The position numbers and the translations under genes were made by a program. A stretch of 64,000 nt of DNA from Rhizobacter sp. GTDB lineage: Bacteria; Pseudomonadota; Gammaproteobacteria; Burkholderiales; Burkholderiaceae_C. Of the stretch, positions 17,650-29,300 are shown piece by piece (position 1 is the stretch's first letter; every line of letters begins with the position of its first letter). The DNA lies in contig JAHBZQ010000001.1 in NCBI GenBank assembly GCA_019635355.1, positions 1,612,001 to 1,676,000 on the forward strand, written 5' to 3'. The notes beneath the pieces were generated by a model that saw nothing but the letters and a program-made list of their open reading frames with translations, was not told the DNA's origin and searched no databases.

Positions 17650-17939
17650 CATCGCCGCGCGAATTCGTGATGAATGTCGCAGCCAGCGATGAGAGCACGG
17701 CCGTGCATGGGGAACAACGCGGCCGAAGTGCCGCAAATCCACCTTAAGTCCAAGTCCCAGGCCACCGATATTCCGACGGAACGGGAAGGGAACGAGGTTC
17801 CGAGGGCATTGCATTCACCTGAATGCCCCGGTCTCTGATCTTCCAAGAGACGTGACCGCAATCCCGCCCTAACAGGACAACAGCAGGCCCAACCGCCCCG
17901 CTCCAAGTCGAAGACCGGACAACCGAACAAGGAATCCAC
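17650..17939 (+). promoter_or_regulatory. Leader region of the giant repeat-protein gene
   Basis: About 290 bp with no gene. Two small hairpins occur in the second half: GCATTC/GAATGC with a 4-nt loop (17811-17826) and GTCTCT/AGAGAC (17831-17851). AAGGA precedes the ATG at 17940 with normal spacing. I could not define a promoter confidently; the region must hold one because serC ends in a terminator. Confidence 0.45.
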
Positions 17940-20900
17940 ATGGCCACCATCATTTCAGCCCTCAGCACCGCGCAGATCTCCGGCCTGTCCAGCAGGACCA
18001 TCGCCGGGCTGACGACAGAAGACTGGGCGGCGTTCAACAGCGACCAGATTGCGGCGCTGACGACGGCGCAGGTTGCAGCGATCTCCACCGCGGGTGTGCC
18101 CGGCCTGAACAGCAGCCACATGATGGCGTTCCAGACGCAGGACCTGCGCGCGCTGACCACGCAGGTGATGCGTGCACTCGACAGCGACCAGCTCAACGCG
18201 CTCGGCAGCGACCAGGTGCAGGCCCTGACCACCACCCAGGTGGCCAACCTGACGAGCACCCAGGTCTCGACGATGACGACCGAAGACCTGAACGCCCTGG
18301 GCACGCAGCACTTTGCGACCCTGTCGACGCAGCAGGTCGCCTCGCTCAACAGCGATCAGCTCGGTGCACTCGAAACCAACGACCTGCGCGCCCTCACGAC
18401 CGCCGGCATCCGCGCGCTCAACAGCGACCAGCTGGCCGCCCTGAATTCCGATCACATCGGCGCCCTCACCTCGGCGCAAGTGGTGTCGCTCACCACCGAC
18501 CAGATCCGCAGCCTCAACAGCGATGACCTGAACGCGCTGACCAGCGACCAGATCCCGCGCCTGACGACCACGCAGATCGGCGCCCTGTCCACCGCCCAGA
18601 TCTCCACGATGCAGACGGCCGACGTGGTGGCCCTGAGCACCGCGCAAGTCGCCAACCTGACGAGCGACCAGATCGGCGCCTTCAACAGCGACCACATCGG
18701 CGCCATCGAGACCAACGACCTGCGGGCCATCTCGACCGCGACCATCCGCGGCCTGAACAGCGACCAACTCGCCGCCCTCAACAGCGACCAGATCGGCGCG
18801 CTCACCACCGCCCAGACCGCCGCGCTCACCTCGGCCCAGATCGGCTCGATGACGACCGAGGACCTGAACGCCCTCGGCACCCATCACTTCGCCGGCCTGT
18901 CCAGCGCCCAGGTCGCCGGCCTGACCAGCGACCAGCTCGGCGGCCTGCAGACCAATGACCTGCGCGCCCTGAGCAGCGCCGCCCTGCGCGCGCTCAACAG
19001 CGACCAGCTCGCGGCCCTGACGTCCGACCACATCGGCGCCCTCACCTCGGCCCAGGTCGTCTCGCTCTCCACGCAGCAAGTCCAGAGCCTCAACAGCGAC
19101 GACCTGAATGCGCTCACCAGCGACCAGATCCCGCGCCTGACGACCACGCAGATCGGTGCCCTGTCCACCGCCCAGATCTCCACGATGGAGACCGCCGACG
19201 TGGTGGCCCTGACCACCGCCCAGGTCGCCAACCTCACGAGCGCCCAGATCGGCGCCTTCAACAGCGACCACATCGGCGCCATCGAGACCAACGACCTGCG
19301 CGCGATCTCGACCAACACGATCCGTGGCCTCAACAGCGACCAGCTGGCCGCCCTCAACAGCGACCAGATCGGTGCCCTGACCACCGCACAGACGTCTGCC
19401 CTGACCTCGGCGCAACTCGGCACGATGACCACCGAGGACTTGAACGCCCTCGGCACCCAGCACTTCGCCACGCTCACGAGCGTGCAAGTCGCCGGCCTCA
19501 ACAGCGACCAGCTCGGCGCCCTGCAGACCAACGACCTGCGTGCCCTGAGCAGCGGTGCGATTCGCGCCCTGAACAGTGACCAGCTCGCGGCCCTGACCTC
19601 CGACCACATCGGCGCCTTGACCTCGGCCCAGGTCGTCTCGCTCACCACGCAGCAGGTCCAGAGCCTCAACAGCGACGACCTGAATGCGCTGACCAGCGAC
19701 CAGATCCCGCGCCTGACGACCACGCAGATCGGCGCCCTGTCGACCAGCCAGATCTCCACGATGGAGACGGCTGACGTTGTCGCCCTCACCACCGCCCAGG
19801 TCGCCCGCCTGAGCAGCGACCAGATCGGTGCTTTCAACAGCGACCACATCGGCGCCATCGAGACCAATGACCTGCGCGCGATCTCGACCGCGACCATCCG
19901 CGGCCTCAACAGCGACCAGCTCGGCGCCCTCAACAGCGACCAGATGGGCGCCCTCACCACGGCCCAGACGTCTGCCCTGACCTCGCAGCAGATCGCCGGC
20001 CTGGCCACCAACGACCTGAACGCGCTGGGCACCCAGCACTTCGCCACGCTGTCCAGCGTGCAAGTCGCCGGCCTCAACAGCGACCAGCTCGGCGCCCTGG
20101 AAACCAACGACCTGCGCGCATTGACCAGCAGTGCCGTGCGCGCGCTCAACAGCGACCAGCTCGCCGCACTCACCTCCGACCACATCGGCGCGCTCACCTC
20201 GGCGCAGGTGGTCTCTCTGACCACCGACCAGATCCGCGGCCTGAACAGCGATGACCTGAATGCGCTGACCAGCGACCAGATCCCGCGTCTGACCACCACG
20301 CAGATCGGCGCCCTGTCCACCGCCCAGATCTCCACCATGGAGACCGCCGACGTGGTGGCCCTGACCACCGCCCAGGTCGCCAACCTGACGAGCGCCCAGA
20401 TCGGCGCCTTCAACAGCGACCACATCGGTGCCATCGAGACCAACGACCTGCGGGCGATCTCGACCAACACGATCCGTGGCCTCAACAGCGACCAGCTGGC
20501 CGCCCTCAACAGCGACCAGATCGGTGCCCTGACCACCGCCCAGACGTCTGCCCTGACCTCGGCGCAACTCGGCACGATGACCACCGAGGACCTGAACGCC
20601 CTTGGCACCCAGCACTTCGCCACGCTGTCCAGCGTGCAAGTCGCCGGCCTCAACAGCGACCAGCTCGGCGCCCTGCAGACCAATGACCTGCGCGCCCTGA
20701 GCAGCGGTGCGATCCGCGCCCTGAACAGCGACCAGCTCGCCGCCCTGACCTCCGACCACGTCGGTGCGCTCACCTCGGCGCAAGTCGTCTCGCTGACCAC
20801 GCAGCAGATCCGCAGCTTGAACAGCGACGACCTGAACGCGCTCACGAGCGACCAGATCCCGCGCCTGACCACCACGCAGATCGGTGCGCTGTCGACGACG

Positions 20901-23900
20901 CAGATCTCCACGATGGAGACCGCTGACGTCGTGGCGCTCACCACCGCCCAAGTCGCCAACCTGACGAGCGACCAGATCGGCGCCTTCAACAGCGACCACA
21001 TCGGTGCCATCGAGACCAACGACCTGCGGGCCATCTCGACCAACACGATCCGCGGCCTCAACAGCGACCAGCTTGGCGCCCTCAACAGCGACCAGATGGG
21101 TGCGCTGACGACGGCCCAAGCCGCCGCCCTGACCTCGCAGCAGATCGCCGGCCTGGCCACCAACGACCTGAACGCCCTGGGCACCCAGCACTTCGCGACG
21201 CTTTCGAGCGCCCAGGTGGCCGGTCTCAACAGCGATCAGCTCGGCGCCCTGGAGACGAACGACCTGCGCGCCCTCGGCAGCAACGCCGTGCGCGCCCTCA
21301 ACAGCGACCAGCTCGCCGCGCTCACGTCCGACCACATCGGCGCGCTGACCTCGGCGCAGATCGTCTCGCTCACCACGCAGCAGGTCCAGAGCCTCAACAG
21401 CGATGACCTGAACGCGCTCACCAGCGACCAGATCCCGCGCCTGACCACGGCCCAGATCAGCGCCCTGACCACGGCCCAGATCTCCACCATGGAGACCGCC
21501 GACGTCGTGGCCCTGAGCACCGCCCAGGTCAACCGCCTGGCCAGCGCACAAGTCGGTGCGTTCAACACCGACCACATCGGCGCCATCGAGACCAACGACC
21601 TGCGTGCGATCGCCACCCTGTCGATGCAGGGCCTGACCAGCGACCAGCTGATCGCCCTCAACACCGACCAGATGGGTGCGCTGACCACCGCGCAGACCTC
21701 CGCCCTCAACTCGCAGCAGCTCGGCTGGCTCGCGACCGAAGACCTGAACGCCCTGGGCACCCAGCACTTCGCCACGCTCACGAGCGTGCAAGTCGCCGGC
21801 CTGACCAGCGACCAGCTCGGCGGCCTGCAGACCAATGACCTGCGCGCCCTGAGCAGCGCCGCGATCCGTGCGCTCGGCAGCGACCAGCTCGCCGCGCTCA
21901 CCTCCGACCACATCGGCGCACTCACCAGCGCCCAGGTCGTGTCGCTCACCACGCAGCAGATCCGCAGCCTCAACAGCGACGACCTGAATGCGCTGACCAG
22001 CGACCAGATCCCGCGCCTGACGACCACGCAGATCGGCGCGCTGTCCACCACCCAGATCTCCACGATGGAGACCGCCGACGTGGTGGCCCTGAGCACCGCG
22101 CAAGTCGCCAACCTGACGAGCGCCCAGATCGGCGCCTTCAACAGCGACCACATCGGTGCCATCGAGACCAACGACCTGCGCGCCATCTCGACCAACACGA
22201 TCCGCGGCCTGAACAGCGACCAGCTCGGCGCGCTGAACAGCGACCAGATCGGTGCCCTGACCACCGCCCAATCGGCTGCCCTGACCTCGCAGCAGATCGG
22301 CACGATGACCACCGAGGACCTGAACGCTCTGGGCACCCAGCACTTCGCCACGCTCTCCAGCGTGCAAGTCGCCGGCCTCAACAGCGACCAGCTCGGCGCC
22401 CTGCAGACCAACGACCTGCGCGCCCTGAGCAGCGGTGCAATCCGCGCCCTGAACAGTGACCAGCTCGCGGCCCTGACGTCCGACCACATCGGCGCCTTGA
22501 CCTCGGCCCAGGTCGTCTCGCTCACCACGCAGCAAGTCCAGAGCCTCAACAGCGATGACCTGAATGCGCTCACCAGCGACCAGATCCCGCGCCTGACGAC
22601 CACGCAGATCGGCGCCCTGTCCACCGCCCAGATCTCCACCATGGAGACGGCCGACGTGGTGGCCCTGACCACCGCCCAGGTCGCCAACCTGACGAGCGCC
22701 CAGATCGGCGCCTTCAACAGCGACCACATCGGTGCCATCGAGACCAACGACCTGCGCGCGATCTCGACCAACACCATCCGTGGCCTCAACAGCGACCAGC
22801 TGGCCGCCCTCAACAGCGACCAGATCGGTGCCCTGACCACCGCCCAGACGTCTGCCCTGACCTCGGCGCAACTCGGCACGATGACCACCGAGGACCTGAA
22901 CGCTCTGGGTACCCAGCACTTCGCCACGCTCTCCAGCGTGCAAGTCGCCGGCCTCAACAGCGACCAGCTCGGCGCCCTGCAGACCAATGACCTGCGCGCC
23001 CTGAGCAGCGGTGCGATCCGCGCCCTGAACAGCGACCAGCTCGCGGCCCTGACGTCCGATCACATCGGCGCCTTGACCTCGGCGCAAGTCGTCTCGCTGA
23101 CCACGCAGCAGATCCGCAGCTTGAACAGCGACGACCTGAACGCGCTCACGAGCGACCAGATCCCGCGCCTGACCACCACGCAGATCGGTGCGCTGTCGAC
23201 GGCGCAGATCTCCACGATGGAGACCGCTGACGTCGTGGCGCTCACCACCGCCCAAGTGGCCAACCTGTCGAGCGCCCAGATCGGTGCCTTCAACAGCGAC
23301 CACATCGGTGCGATCGAGACCAACGACCTGCGTGCTATCTCCACCAACACGATCCGTGGCCTCAACAGCGACCAGCTGGCTGCCCTGAACAGCGACCAGA
23401 TCGGCGCCCTGACCACCGCGCAAAGCGCCGCGCTGACCTCGCAGCAGCTCGGCTCCATGACCACCGAAGACATGAACGCCCTGGGCACCCAGCACTTCGC
23501 CACGCTGTCCAGCGTGCAAGTCGCCGGCCTCAACAGCGACCAGCTCGGTGCCCTGGAGACGAACGACCTGCGTGCCCTGAGCAGCGCCGCCCTGCGTGCC
23601 CTCAACAGCGACCAGCTCGCCGCGCTCAACTCCGACCACATCGGTGCACTCACCAGCGCCCAGGTGGTGTCGCTCACGACGCAGCAGGTCCAGAGCCTCA
23701 ACAGCGATGACCTGAATGCGCTGACCAGCGACCAGATCCCGCGCCTGACCACGGCTCAGATCGGTGCCCTGTCCACGGCCCAGATCTCCACGATGCAGAC
23801 CGCTGACGTCGTGGCGCTGACCACGGCCCAAGTGGCCAACCTGTCGAGCGCCCAGATCGGCGCCTTCAACAGCGACCACATCGGTGCCCTCGAGACCAAC

Positions 23901-26243
23901 GACCTGCGTGCGATCTCGAGCAACACGATCCGCGGCCTGAACAGCGACCAGCTGGCCGCCCTCAGCAGCGACCAGGTCGGCGCGCTCACGACGGCCCAGT
24001 CGGCCGCCCTGACCTCGCAGCAGCTCGGCACCATGACCACCGAGGACATGACCGCCCTGGGTACCCAGCACTTCGCGACGCTCTCCAGCGCGCAAGTCGC
24101 CGGCCTCAACAGCGATCAGCTCGGCGCCCTGGAGACGAACGACCTGCGCGCCCTGAGCAGTGCGGCGGTCCGTGCGCTCAACAGCGACCAGCTCGCCGCG
24201 CTCAACTCCGACCACATCGGCGCGCTCACCAGCACGCAGGTGATGTCGCTCACGACCGACCAGCTCCGCTCGCTCAACAGCGATGACCTGAACGCGTTCA
24301 ACACCGACCAGATCTCGCGCCTGAGCACGGCCCAGGTCGCCGCGCTGACGACCGCCCAGGTTTCCACCCTGGAGACGGCCGACGTTGCCGCGCTGACGAC
24401 CGCCCAGGTCGGCCGTCTGACGAGCGACCAGCTCGGGGCCTTCAACACCGACCACATGGTCGCGTTGGAGACCAACGACCTGCGCGCCATCGGCACCGCG
24501 TCGATCCAGTCGTTCAAGTCTGACCAGCTCAACGCCCTGACGAGCGACCAGCTGGGTGCGCTCACCACCGCCCAGGTCGGTGCGCTCACCACGCAGCAGC
24601 TCAACGCGCTGACCACGGACAAGCTCAACGCGCTCGGCTCCGGCCAGTTCGCGGCGATGAACTCCGACCAGGTGCATGCCCTCACGACCGAACAGGTCGC
24701 CGCGCTCGAAACCAACGACCTGCGTGCGATCTCCTCGGCCGGCCTGCGAGCCCTGGGCAGCGACCAGCTCGCGGCGCTCAACTCCGACCAGATCGGGGCC
24801 CTGACGACGCAGCAGGTGGCCACGCTCGCCACGCAGCAGATCGGCACGCTCAACAGCGACGACCTGAACGCCTTCACCAGCGACCAGTTCGCCGCGATGA
24901 CGACGGCCCAGGTGCACGCCCTGAGCTCGGCGCAGATCGGCACGATGACGACCGAAGACCTGTCGGCCATGACCACGGCGCACTACGCCGCGCTCACCAC
25001 CGACCAGGTCGCCGGCCTGACGTCCGACCAGATCCCGTCGCTCGACACGCAGGACATCCGCGCCCTGACGGTGGCCTCGCTGCGCTCGCTGACCGATGAG
25101 CAGCTCGGCTCGCTGACCTCCACGCAGATGCAGCAGCTCGGCGGCATGGTCAACCAGCTGACCACGCAGCAGATCGCCGGCCTCGACACCGACGACCTGA
25201 ACGCACTGAGCACCTCGCAGTTCATGGTGCTCAGCACGGCCCAGATCCATGCGCTGACCACCGAGCAGATGAACGCCCTGGAGACGAACGACATCCGTTC
25301 GCTCACCACGGCAGGCATCCAGGCACTCGACAGCGACCAGATCGCCGCGATCAGCACCGACGCCTTCGCCGCGCTGACCAACGCCCAGATCTCCGCCTTC
25401 ACCACGGCGCAGATCACGGCGCTCACGACCGACCAGATCGTGGCCCTGACCACCGACCAGGTCGCCGGCCTGCAGACGCAGGACATCGCAGCGATGGACA
25501 TGACGCAAGTCGCGGCCTTCGCCACCGATGACATCGGCCAGATGTCGGCGGCGCAGCTCGACGCGTTCTTCGCAGCCTCGCCGATCGTGCTCGACCTCGA
25601 CGGCAACGGCGTGAGCACCCTGGCCGCGGCCAACGGTGTCCACTTCGACCTGAACGGCACGGGCAACACGGCCAACCGCGTGGGCTGGGCTTCTGCCACC
25701 GACGGCCTGCTCGCGATGGACCGCAACGGCGACGGCCAGATCAACGACGGCACCGAGCTCTTCGGCGTGGCCACCAAGCGCGCCGACGGCACCCGCGCCG
25801 GCAACGGTTACGAGGCGATGAAGCTGGAAGACAGCAACGGAGACGGCGTGCTCAACGCGAGCGACGCCAACTTCGACAAGCTGCGTGTCTGGGTCGACGC
25901 CAACTCCGACGGCAAGACCGACGCCGGCGAGCTGCACGGCCTGGCCGACTTCGGCATCGTGTCGCTCGACCTGCACGGCGTGACGGGCACCGCTGTCGAC
26001 AACGGCAACCTGCTGGGCATCACCTCCAGCTACAGCAAGGCCGACGGCAGCACGCACGACATGGCCGACGTGTGGTTCTCGAAGGACGCACCGAAGCTTG
26101 ACGAGCTGCTCGCCAGCGCGCCGAGCGAGGTGCTGCCGGGCAGCACGGCTGCCGCACCGGCCGCCGCGGCACCTGCAGCTTCGACCGGCGCCGTCGACAA
26201 CCGCCTGCTGCCGGACGCCGACCCGAGCGCCCCGCTGATCTGA
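17940..26243 (+). CDS. Giant octapeptide-repeat protein 1 with C-terminal calcium-binding domain (predicted type I secretion substrate)
   Basis: A 2767-residue protein. Residues 8 to about 2545 are about 317 octapeptides of the form L-[TSN]-[ST]-x-[QDH]-[ILV]-x-[AG], for example LTTAQVAA and LNSDQLAA. Twenty-four octads make a 192-residue super-repeat present about 12 times in register. The last 220 residues (from PIVLDLDGNGV) hold EF-hand-like loops: DLDGNG, DRNGDGQINDGTE, DSNGDGVLNASD and DANSDGKTDAGE. It has no signal peptide and ends in PLI. The S/T-x-x-Q/D pattern is a helix N-cap box, so an alpha-solenoid of very short helices is plausible. Large size, Ca-binding C-terminus and lack of a signal peptide suggest type I export. 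I do not recognise a named family for the repeat. Confidence 0.9.
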   Translation: MATIISALSTAQISGLSSRTIAGLTTEDWAAFNSDQIAALTTAQVAAISTAGVPGLNSSHMMAFQTQDLRALTTQVMRALDSDQLNALGSDQVQALTTTQVANLTSTQVSTMTTEDLNALGTQHFATLSTQQVASLNSDQLGALETNDLRALTTAGIRALNSDQLAALNSDHIGALTSAQVVSLTTDQIRSLNSDDLNALTSDQIPRLTTTQIGALSTAQISTMQTADVVALSTAQVANLTSDQIGAFNSDHIGAIETNDLRAISTATIRGLNSDQLAALNSDQIGALTTAQTAALTSAQIGSMTTEDLNALGTHHFAGLSSAQVAGLTSDQLGGLQTNDLRALSSAALRALNSDQLAALTSDHIGALTSAQVVSLSTQQVQSLNSDDLNALTSDQIPRLTTTQIGALSTAQISTMETADVVALTTAQVANLTSAQIGAFNSDHIGAIETNDLRAISTNTIRGLNSDQLAALNSDQIGALTTAQTSALTSAQLGTMTTEDLNALGTQHFATLTSVQVAGLNSDQLGALQTNDLRALSSGAIRALNSDQLAALTSDHIGALTSAQVVSLTTQQVQSLNSDDLNALTSDQIPRLTTTQIGALSTSQISTMETADVVALTTAQVARLSSDQIGAFNSDHIGAIETNDLRAISTATIRGLNSDQLGALNSDQMGALTTAQTSALTSQQIAGLATNDLNALGTQHFATLSSVQVAGLNSDQLGALETNDLRALTSSAVRALNSDQLAALTSDHIGALTSAQVVSLTTDQIRGLNSDDLNALTSDQIPRLTTTQIGALSTAQISTMETADVVALTTAQVANLTSAQIGAFNSDHIGAIETNDLRAISTNTIRGLNSDQLAALNSDQIGALTTAQTSALTSAQLGTMTTEDLNALGTQHFATLSSVQVAGLNSDQLGALQTNDLRALSSGAIRALNSDQLAALTSDHVGALTSAQVVSLTTQQIRSLNSDDLNALTSDQIPRLTTTQIGALSTTQISTMETADVVALTTAQVANLTSDQIGAFNSDHIGAIETNDLRAISTNTIRGLNSDQLGALNSDQMGALTTAQAAALTSQQIAGLATNDLNALGTQHFATLSSAQVAGLNSDQLGALETNDLRALGSNAVRALNSDQLAALTSDHIGALTSAQIVSLTTQQVQSLNSDDLNALTSDQIPRLTTAQISALTTAQISTMETADVVALSTAQVNRLASAQVGAFNTDHIGAIETNDLRAIATLSMQGLTSDQLIALNTDQMGALTTAQTSALNSQQLGWLATEDLNALGTQHFATLTSVQVAGLTSDQLGGLQTNDLRALSSAAIRALGSDQLAALTSDHIGALTSAQVVSLTTQQIRSLNSDDLNALTSDQIPRLTTTQIGALSTTQISTMETADVVALSTAQVANLTSAQIGAFNSDHIGAIETNDLRAISTNTIRGLNSDQLGALNSDQIGALTTAQSAALTSQQIGTMTTEDLNALGTQHFATLSSVQVAGLNSDQLGALQTNDLRALSSGAIRALNSDQLAALTSDHIGALTSAQVVSLTTQQVQSLNSDDLNALTSDQIPRLTTTQIGALSTAQISTMETADVVALTTAQVANLTSAQIGAFNSDHIGAIETNDLRAISTNTIRGLNSDQLAALNSDQIGALTTAQTSALTSAQLGTMTTEDLNALGTQHFATLSSVQVAGLNSDQLGALQTNDLRALSSGAIRALNSDQLAALTSDHIGALTSAQVVSLTTQQIRSLNSDDLNALTSDQIPRLTTTQIGALSTAQISTMETADVVALTTAQVANLSSAQIGAFNSDHIGAIETNDLRAISTNTIRGLNSDQLAALNSDQIGALTTAQSAALTSQQLGSMTTEDMNALGTQHFATLSSVQVAGLNSDQLGALETNDLRALSSAALRALNSDQLAALNSDHIGALTSAQVVSLTTQQVQSLNSDDLNALTSDQIPRLTTAQIGALSTAQISTMQTADVVALTTAQVANLSSAQIGAFNSDHIGALETNDLRAISSNTIRGLNSDQLAALSSDQVGALTTAQSAALTSQQLGTMTTEDMTALGTQHFATLSSAQVAGLNSDQLGALETNDLRALSSAAVRALNSDQLAALNSDHIGALTSTQVMSLTTDQLRSLNSDDLNAFNTDQISRLSTAQVAALTTAQVSTLETADVAALTTAQVGRLTSDQLGAFNTDHMVALETNDLRAIGTASIQSFKSDQLNALTSDQLGALTTAQVGALTTQQLNALTTDKLNALGSGQFAAMNSDQVHALTTEQVAALETNDLRAISSAGLRALGSDQLAALNSDQIGALTTQQVATLATQQIGTLNSDDLNAFTSDQFAAMTTAQVHALSSAQIGTMTTEDLSAMTTAHYAALTTDQVAGLTSDQIPSLDTQDIRALTVASLRSLTDEQLGSLTSTQMQQLGGMVNQLTTQQIAGLDTDDLNALSTSQFMVLSTAQIHALTTEQMNALETNDIRSLTTAGIQALDSDQIAAISTDAFAALTNAQISAFTTAQITALTTDQIVALTTDQVAGLQTQDIAAMDMTQVAAFATDDIGQMSAAQLDAFFAASPIVLDLDGNGVSTLAAANGVHFDLNGTGNTANRVGWASATDGLLAMDRNGDGQINDGTELFGVATKRADGTRAGNGYEAMKLEDSNGDGVLNASDANFDKLRVWVDANSDGKTDAGELHGLADFGIVSLDLHGVTGTAVDNGNLLGITSSYSKADGSTHDMADVWFSKDAPKLDELLASAPSEVLPGSTAAAPAAAAPAASTGAVDNRLLPDADPSAPLI
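18273..25181 (+). repeat. 576-bp in-frame tandem super-repeat (24 octapeptides per unit)
   Basis: Units begin at the codon for the octad MTTEDLNA or its equivalent: 18273, 18849, 19425, 20001, 20577, 21153, 21729, 22305, 22881, 23457, 24033 and 24609, each exactly 576 bp apart. The first ten are very similar in DNA, and the last two are clearly diverged but still in register. The next unit begins at 25182, 3 bp short, because one octad has lost a residue (LGGMVNQ). Near-identity of the inner units indicates recent duplication or gene conversion. Confidence 0.93.
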
Positions 26244-26251
26244 CGCAACGA

Positions 26252-26309
26252 CCGTGGCGCAGCAACCTCCTCCCCCGGGGCGGTTGCTGCGGCCCATCGG
26301 TCGCCACGG
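26252..26309 (+). other. Nested hairpin between the two giant repeat-protein genes
   Basis: CCGTGGCG (26252-26259) pairs with CGCCACGG (26302-26309), and inside it GCAGCAACC (26259-26267) pairs with GGTTGCTGC (26282-26290); the loop contains CCCCGGGG. There is no T-run, so it is not a classic terminator. It may stabilise the mRNA 3' end or attenuate transcription between the two genes. Confidence 0.6.
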
Positions 26310-26390
26310 CCACAGATGGGCCGTGGATGACGCCCGTTTCCCCCGATCAACCGAGGGGTCATGTCGTGAAAATGGCGCGAAGGCCCTGAC

Positions 26391-29300
26391 ATGAAGTTCT
26401 TCAAGTGGTTGACCGGGACGGCGCTGCTGAGCAAGCTGAAGATCCGTTTCGGCGGCTGGTTCTCGTCCGACAACTCCTTTGCCACCCCGAACAACGGTGG
26501 TGGCAACGGCAATGGCGACAACGGCGGGAACAACGGCAACAACGGCGGGTCGGCATACGCCCTGACCGATGAGCAGGTGCGTGCGCTCACGCCGTCGCAG
26601 ATCGCGGCGATGAGCACCGACCAGCTCAACGCCCTCACCGCCTCCCAGTTCGCGCTCTTCACCGTCACGCAGTCGACCGCGATGACGCCGACGCAGATCG
26701 CGGCGCTCGAAACGCAGGACTTCCGCGCGCTGGAGTCGGCCGACCTGCGCGGCATGTCGAGCGCGCAGATCAACGCCTTCACCACCGACCAGATCGCGCT
26801 GCTCGCCACCTCGCGCCTGGTGGGCATCTCGACCGACGTGATCCCGGCGATGACCACCGCCGCCATCGGCATGCTGTCGACCGCGCAACTGGCCGCGCTC
26901 ACCACGGGCCAGGTGTCGCAGCTCACCACGCAGCAGCTGCGCGTGCTCGAGACCGACGAGCTCAACGCCTTCACGACCGCGCAGTTCGCCGCCCTCACCC
27001 CGGCCCAGGTGGCCTCGCTCACGCTCGACAGGATTGCCGCCCTCGAAACGCAGGACCTGCGGGCGCTGGGGACCGCCCAGTTCGCAGCCCTCAACCTGGC
27101 CCAGGTCGCGGCGCTGCGCACCGACCAGCTCGCCACGCTCGAATCGGCCGACCTGCGCGCCATCTCGGTCGACGCGCTGGCGGGGCTCAACTCCGACCAG
27201 ATGGCGGCCTTCAGCACCGCGCAGATCGCCCAGATCACCACGGGCCAGGTGCGCGCGCTCACCACCACGCAGATCGCCGAGCTCGCCACGCAAGACGTGG
27301 TGGCGCTCACCACCGCGCAGGTCGCCTCGCTCACCGTCGACCAGGTGGCCGCGCTCGGCTCGCACCAGATCGCCGTGCTGGAGACGCTCGACCTGCGGGC
27401 GCTGTCGAGCGACATGCTGCAAACGCTCAGCTCCGACCAGATGGCCGCGCTCACCACCGCGCACATCGCCTCGTTCACGAGCGACCAGCTCAACGCCCTC
27501 ACCCCGCAGCAGCTCGCGGGGCTCGAGACGGCCGACGTGCGCTTCCTCACCACCGCGCAGTTCGCCGGCCTGTCGGCCACGCAGATCAATGGTTTCAACA
27601 GCGACCAGATCGCTGCCATCGAGACCATCGACCTGCGCGCCATCGGCACCGCCACGCTGCAGGGCATCGACTCGGCGCACCTCAACGCGCTCACGAGCGG
27701 CCAGATCGTCGCGCTCACCACCGACCAGGTGCGGGCGTTGACCACCAGCCAGCTCGCCCACCTCGACACGGCTGATCTGGACGCGCTGACCACCACGCAG
27801 TTCGCCGCGATCACGAGCACCCAGATCGTCGCGCTCACCACCGACCAGATCCCCACCATCTCGACCGAAGACCTCAACGCGCTGCCCACCGCCGTGCTGA
27901 GCGCGCTCACGGCCGAGCAGATGGCCGCACTCACCGCGCTGCAGCGGGTCTCGCTCTCGGCCGGGCTCGCGTTCACGCCCGAGCAGATCGCGGCGATGTC
28001 GACGCGCGACCTCAACTCCTTCCTGCCGCAGCACTTCGCGGCCTTCACCTCGGCGCAGATCGCCGCCCTCACCACCGAGCAGATCTCGATGCTGGAGACG
28101 GCCGACCTGCGCGCCATCGGCACCGCCGGCCTGCGCGCCTGGTCGTCCGACCAGCTGGGCGCGCTCGGCTCCGACCACTTCCCCGCGCTCACCAGCACGC
28201 AGATCGGAGCGCTCAGCACCGCTCAGATCGCGAGCCTCTCGACCGAAGACCTGGCCGCCTTCACCACCGCGCAGATGCCGCAGCTCAGCACCGCGCAGGT
28301 GGCCGCGCTCACGCCGGAGCAGATCGCCGCGCTGGAAACGCAAGACCTCAACGCCTTCGGCAGCGCGCAGTTCCAGGCGCTCGGCACGCACCAGATCGCC
28401 GCGCTCACCACCGACCAGGTGTCGCAGCTCGAAACCGCCGACCTGCGCGCCCTGAGCCCCGCCGCGCTGCAGTCGATGACACCCGAGCAGTTCGCAGCGC
28501 TCGGCAGCCAGCACTTCGCGGCGTTCTCCACCGCACAGGTGGCCTCGTTCAGCGGCGCGCAGATCGCCGCCATGAGCACCGACGTGCTCAACGCGCTGGG
28601 CACCGAGCAGTTCGCCGCCTTCAGCACTGCGCAGGCCTCGTCGTTCACGCTGGAGCAGGTGGCCGCGCTGGAGACGGCCGACCTGCGCGCCCTCAGCAGC
28701 GCCGCCCTGCGCGCCTTCTCGCCCGAGCAGCTCGACGCGCTCGGCTCGCAGCACTTCGCGAGCCTGTCCACCGCCCAGACGAATGCGCTGCGCACCGACC
28801 AGATCGCCGCGCTGTCGGGCGAAGACCTCAACGCGATGGGCACCGAGCACTTCGCCGCCTTCGGTACCGCCCAGGCCTCGGCGCTCACCTTCGAGCAGGT
28901 CGCCGGGCTCGAAACCGCCGACGTCGCCGCGCTCGGCAGCCTCGCCCTGCGCGCGCTCTCGACCGACCAGCTCTCGGTGCTCAACTCCGACCACCTCGCC
29001 GCGCTCGGCACCGCGCAGGTGGCCGCGCTCACCACCGCCCAGGTGGCCGGCCTCGCGCCCGAGCAGCTCAACTCCTTCGGCACGGCGCAGATTGCCGCAC
29101 TCACCACCGCCCAGGCTGCCGGCCTCACGCCGCTGCAGCTGGCGCTGATGGAGACGCAAGACCTCAACGCCCTGGGCAGCGCGCAGTTCGCCGCGCTCAG
29201 CACCACCCAGATCAGCGCCCTCTCGCTCGACCAGATGGCCCAGCTGGAGACGGCCGACCTGCGGGCCCTCGGCAGCGCCGCGCTGCAGTCGCTCAGCGTG

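Noticed and set aside
18452..25804. Several other long antisense frames rich in Trp, Ser and Arg across the repeat array
   Set aside because: They repeat with the 576-bp unit and simply mirror the sense octads in another phase; none has a ribosome site or recognisable domain.
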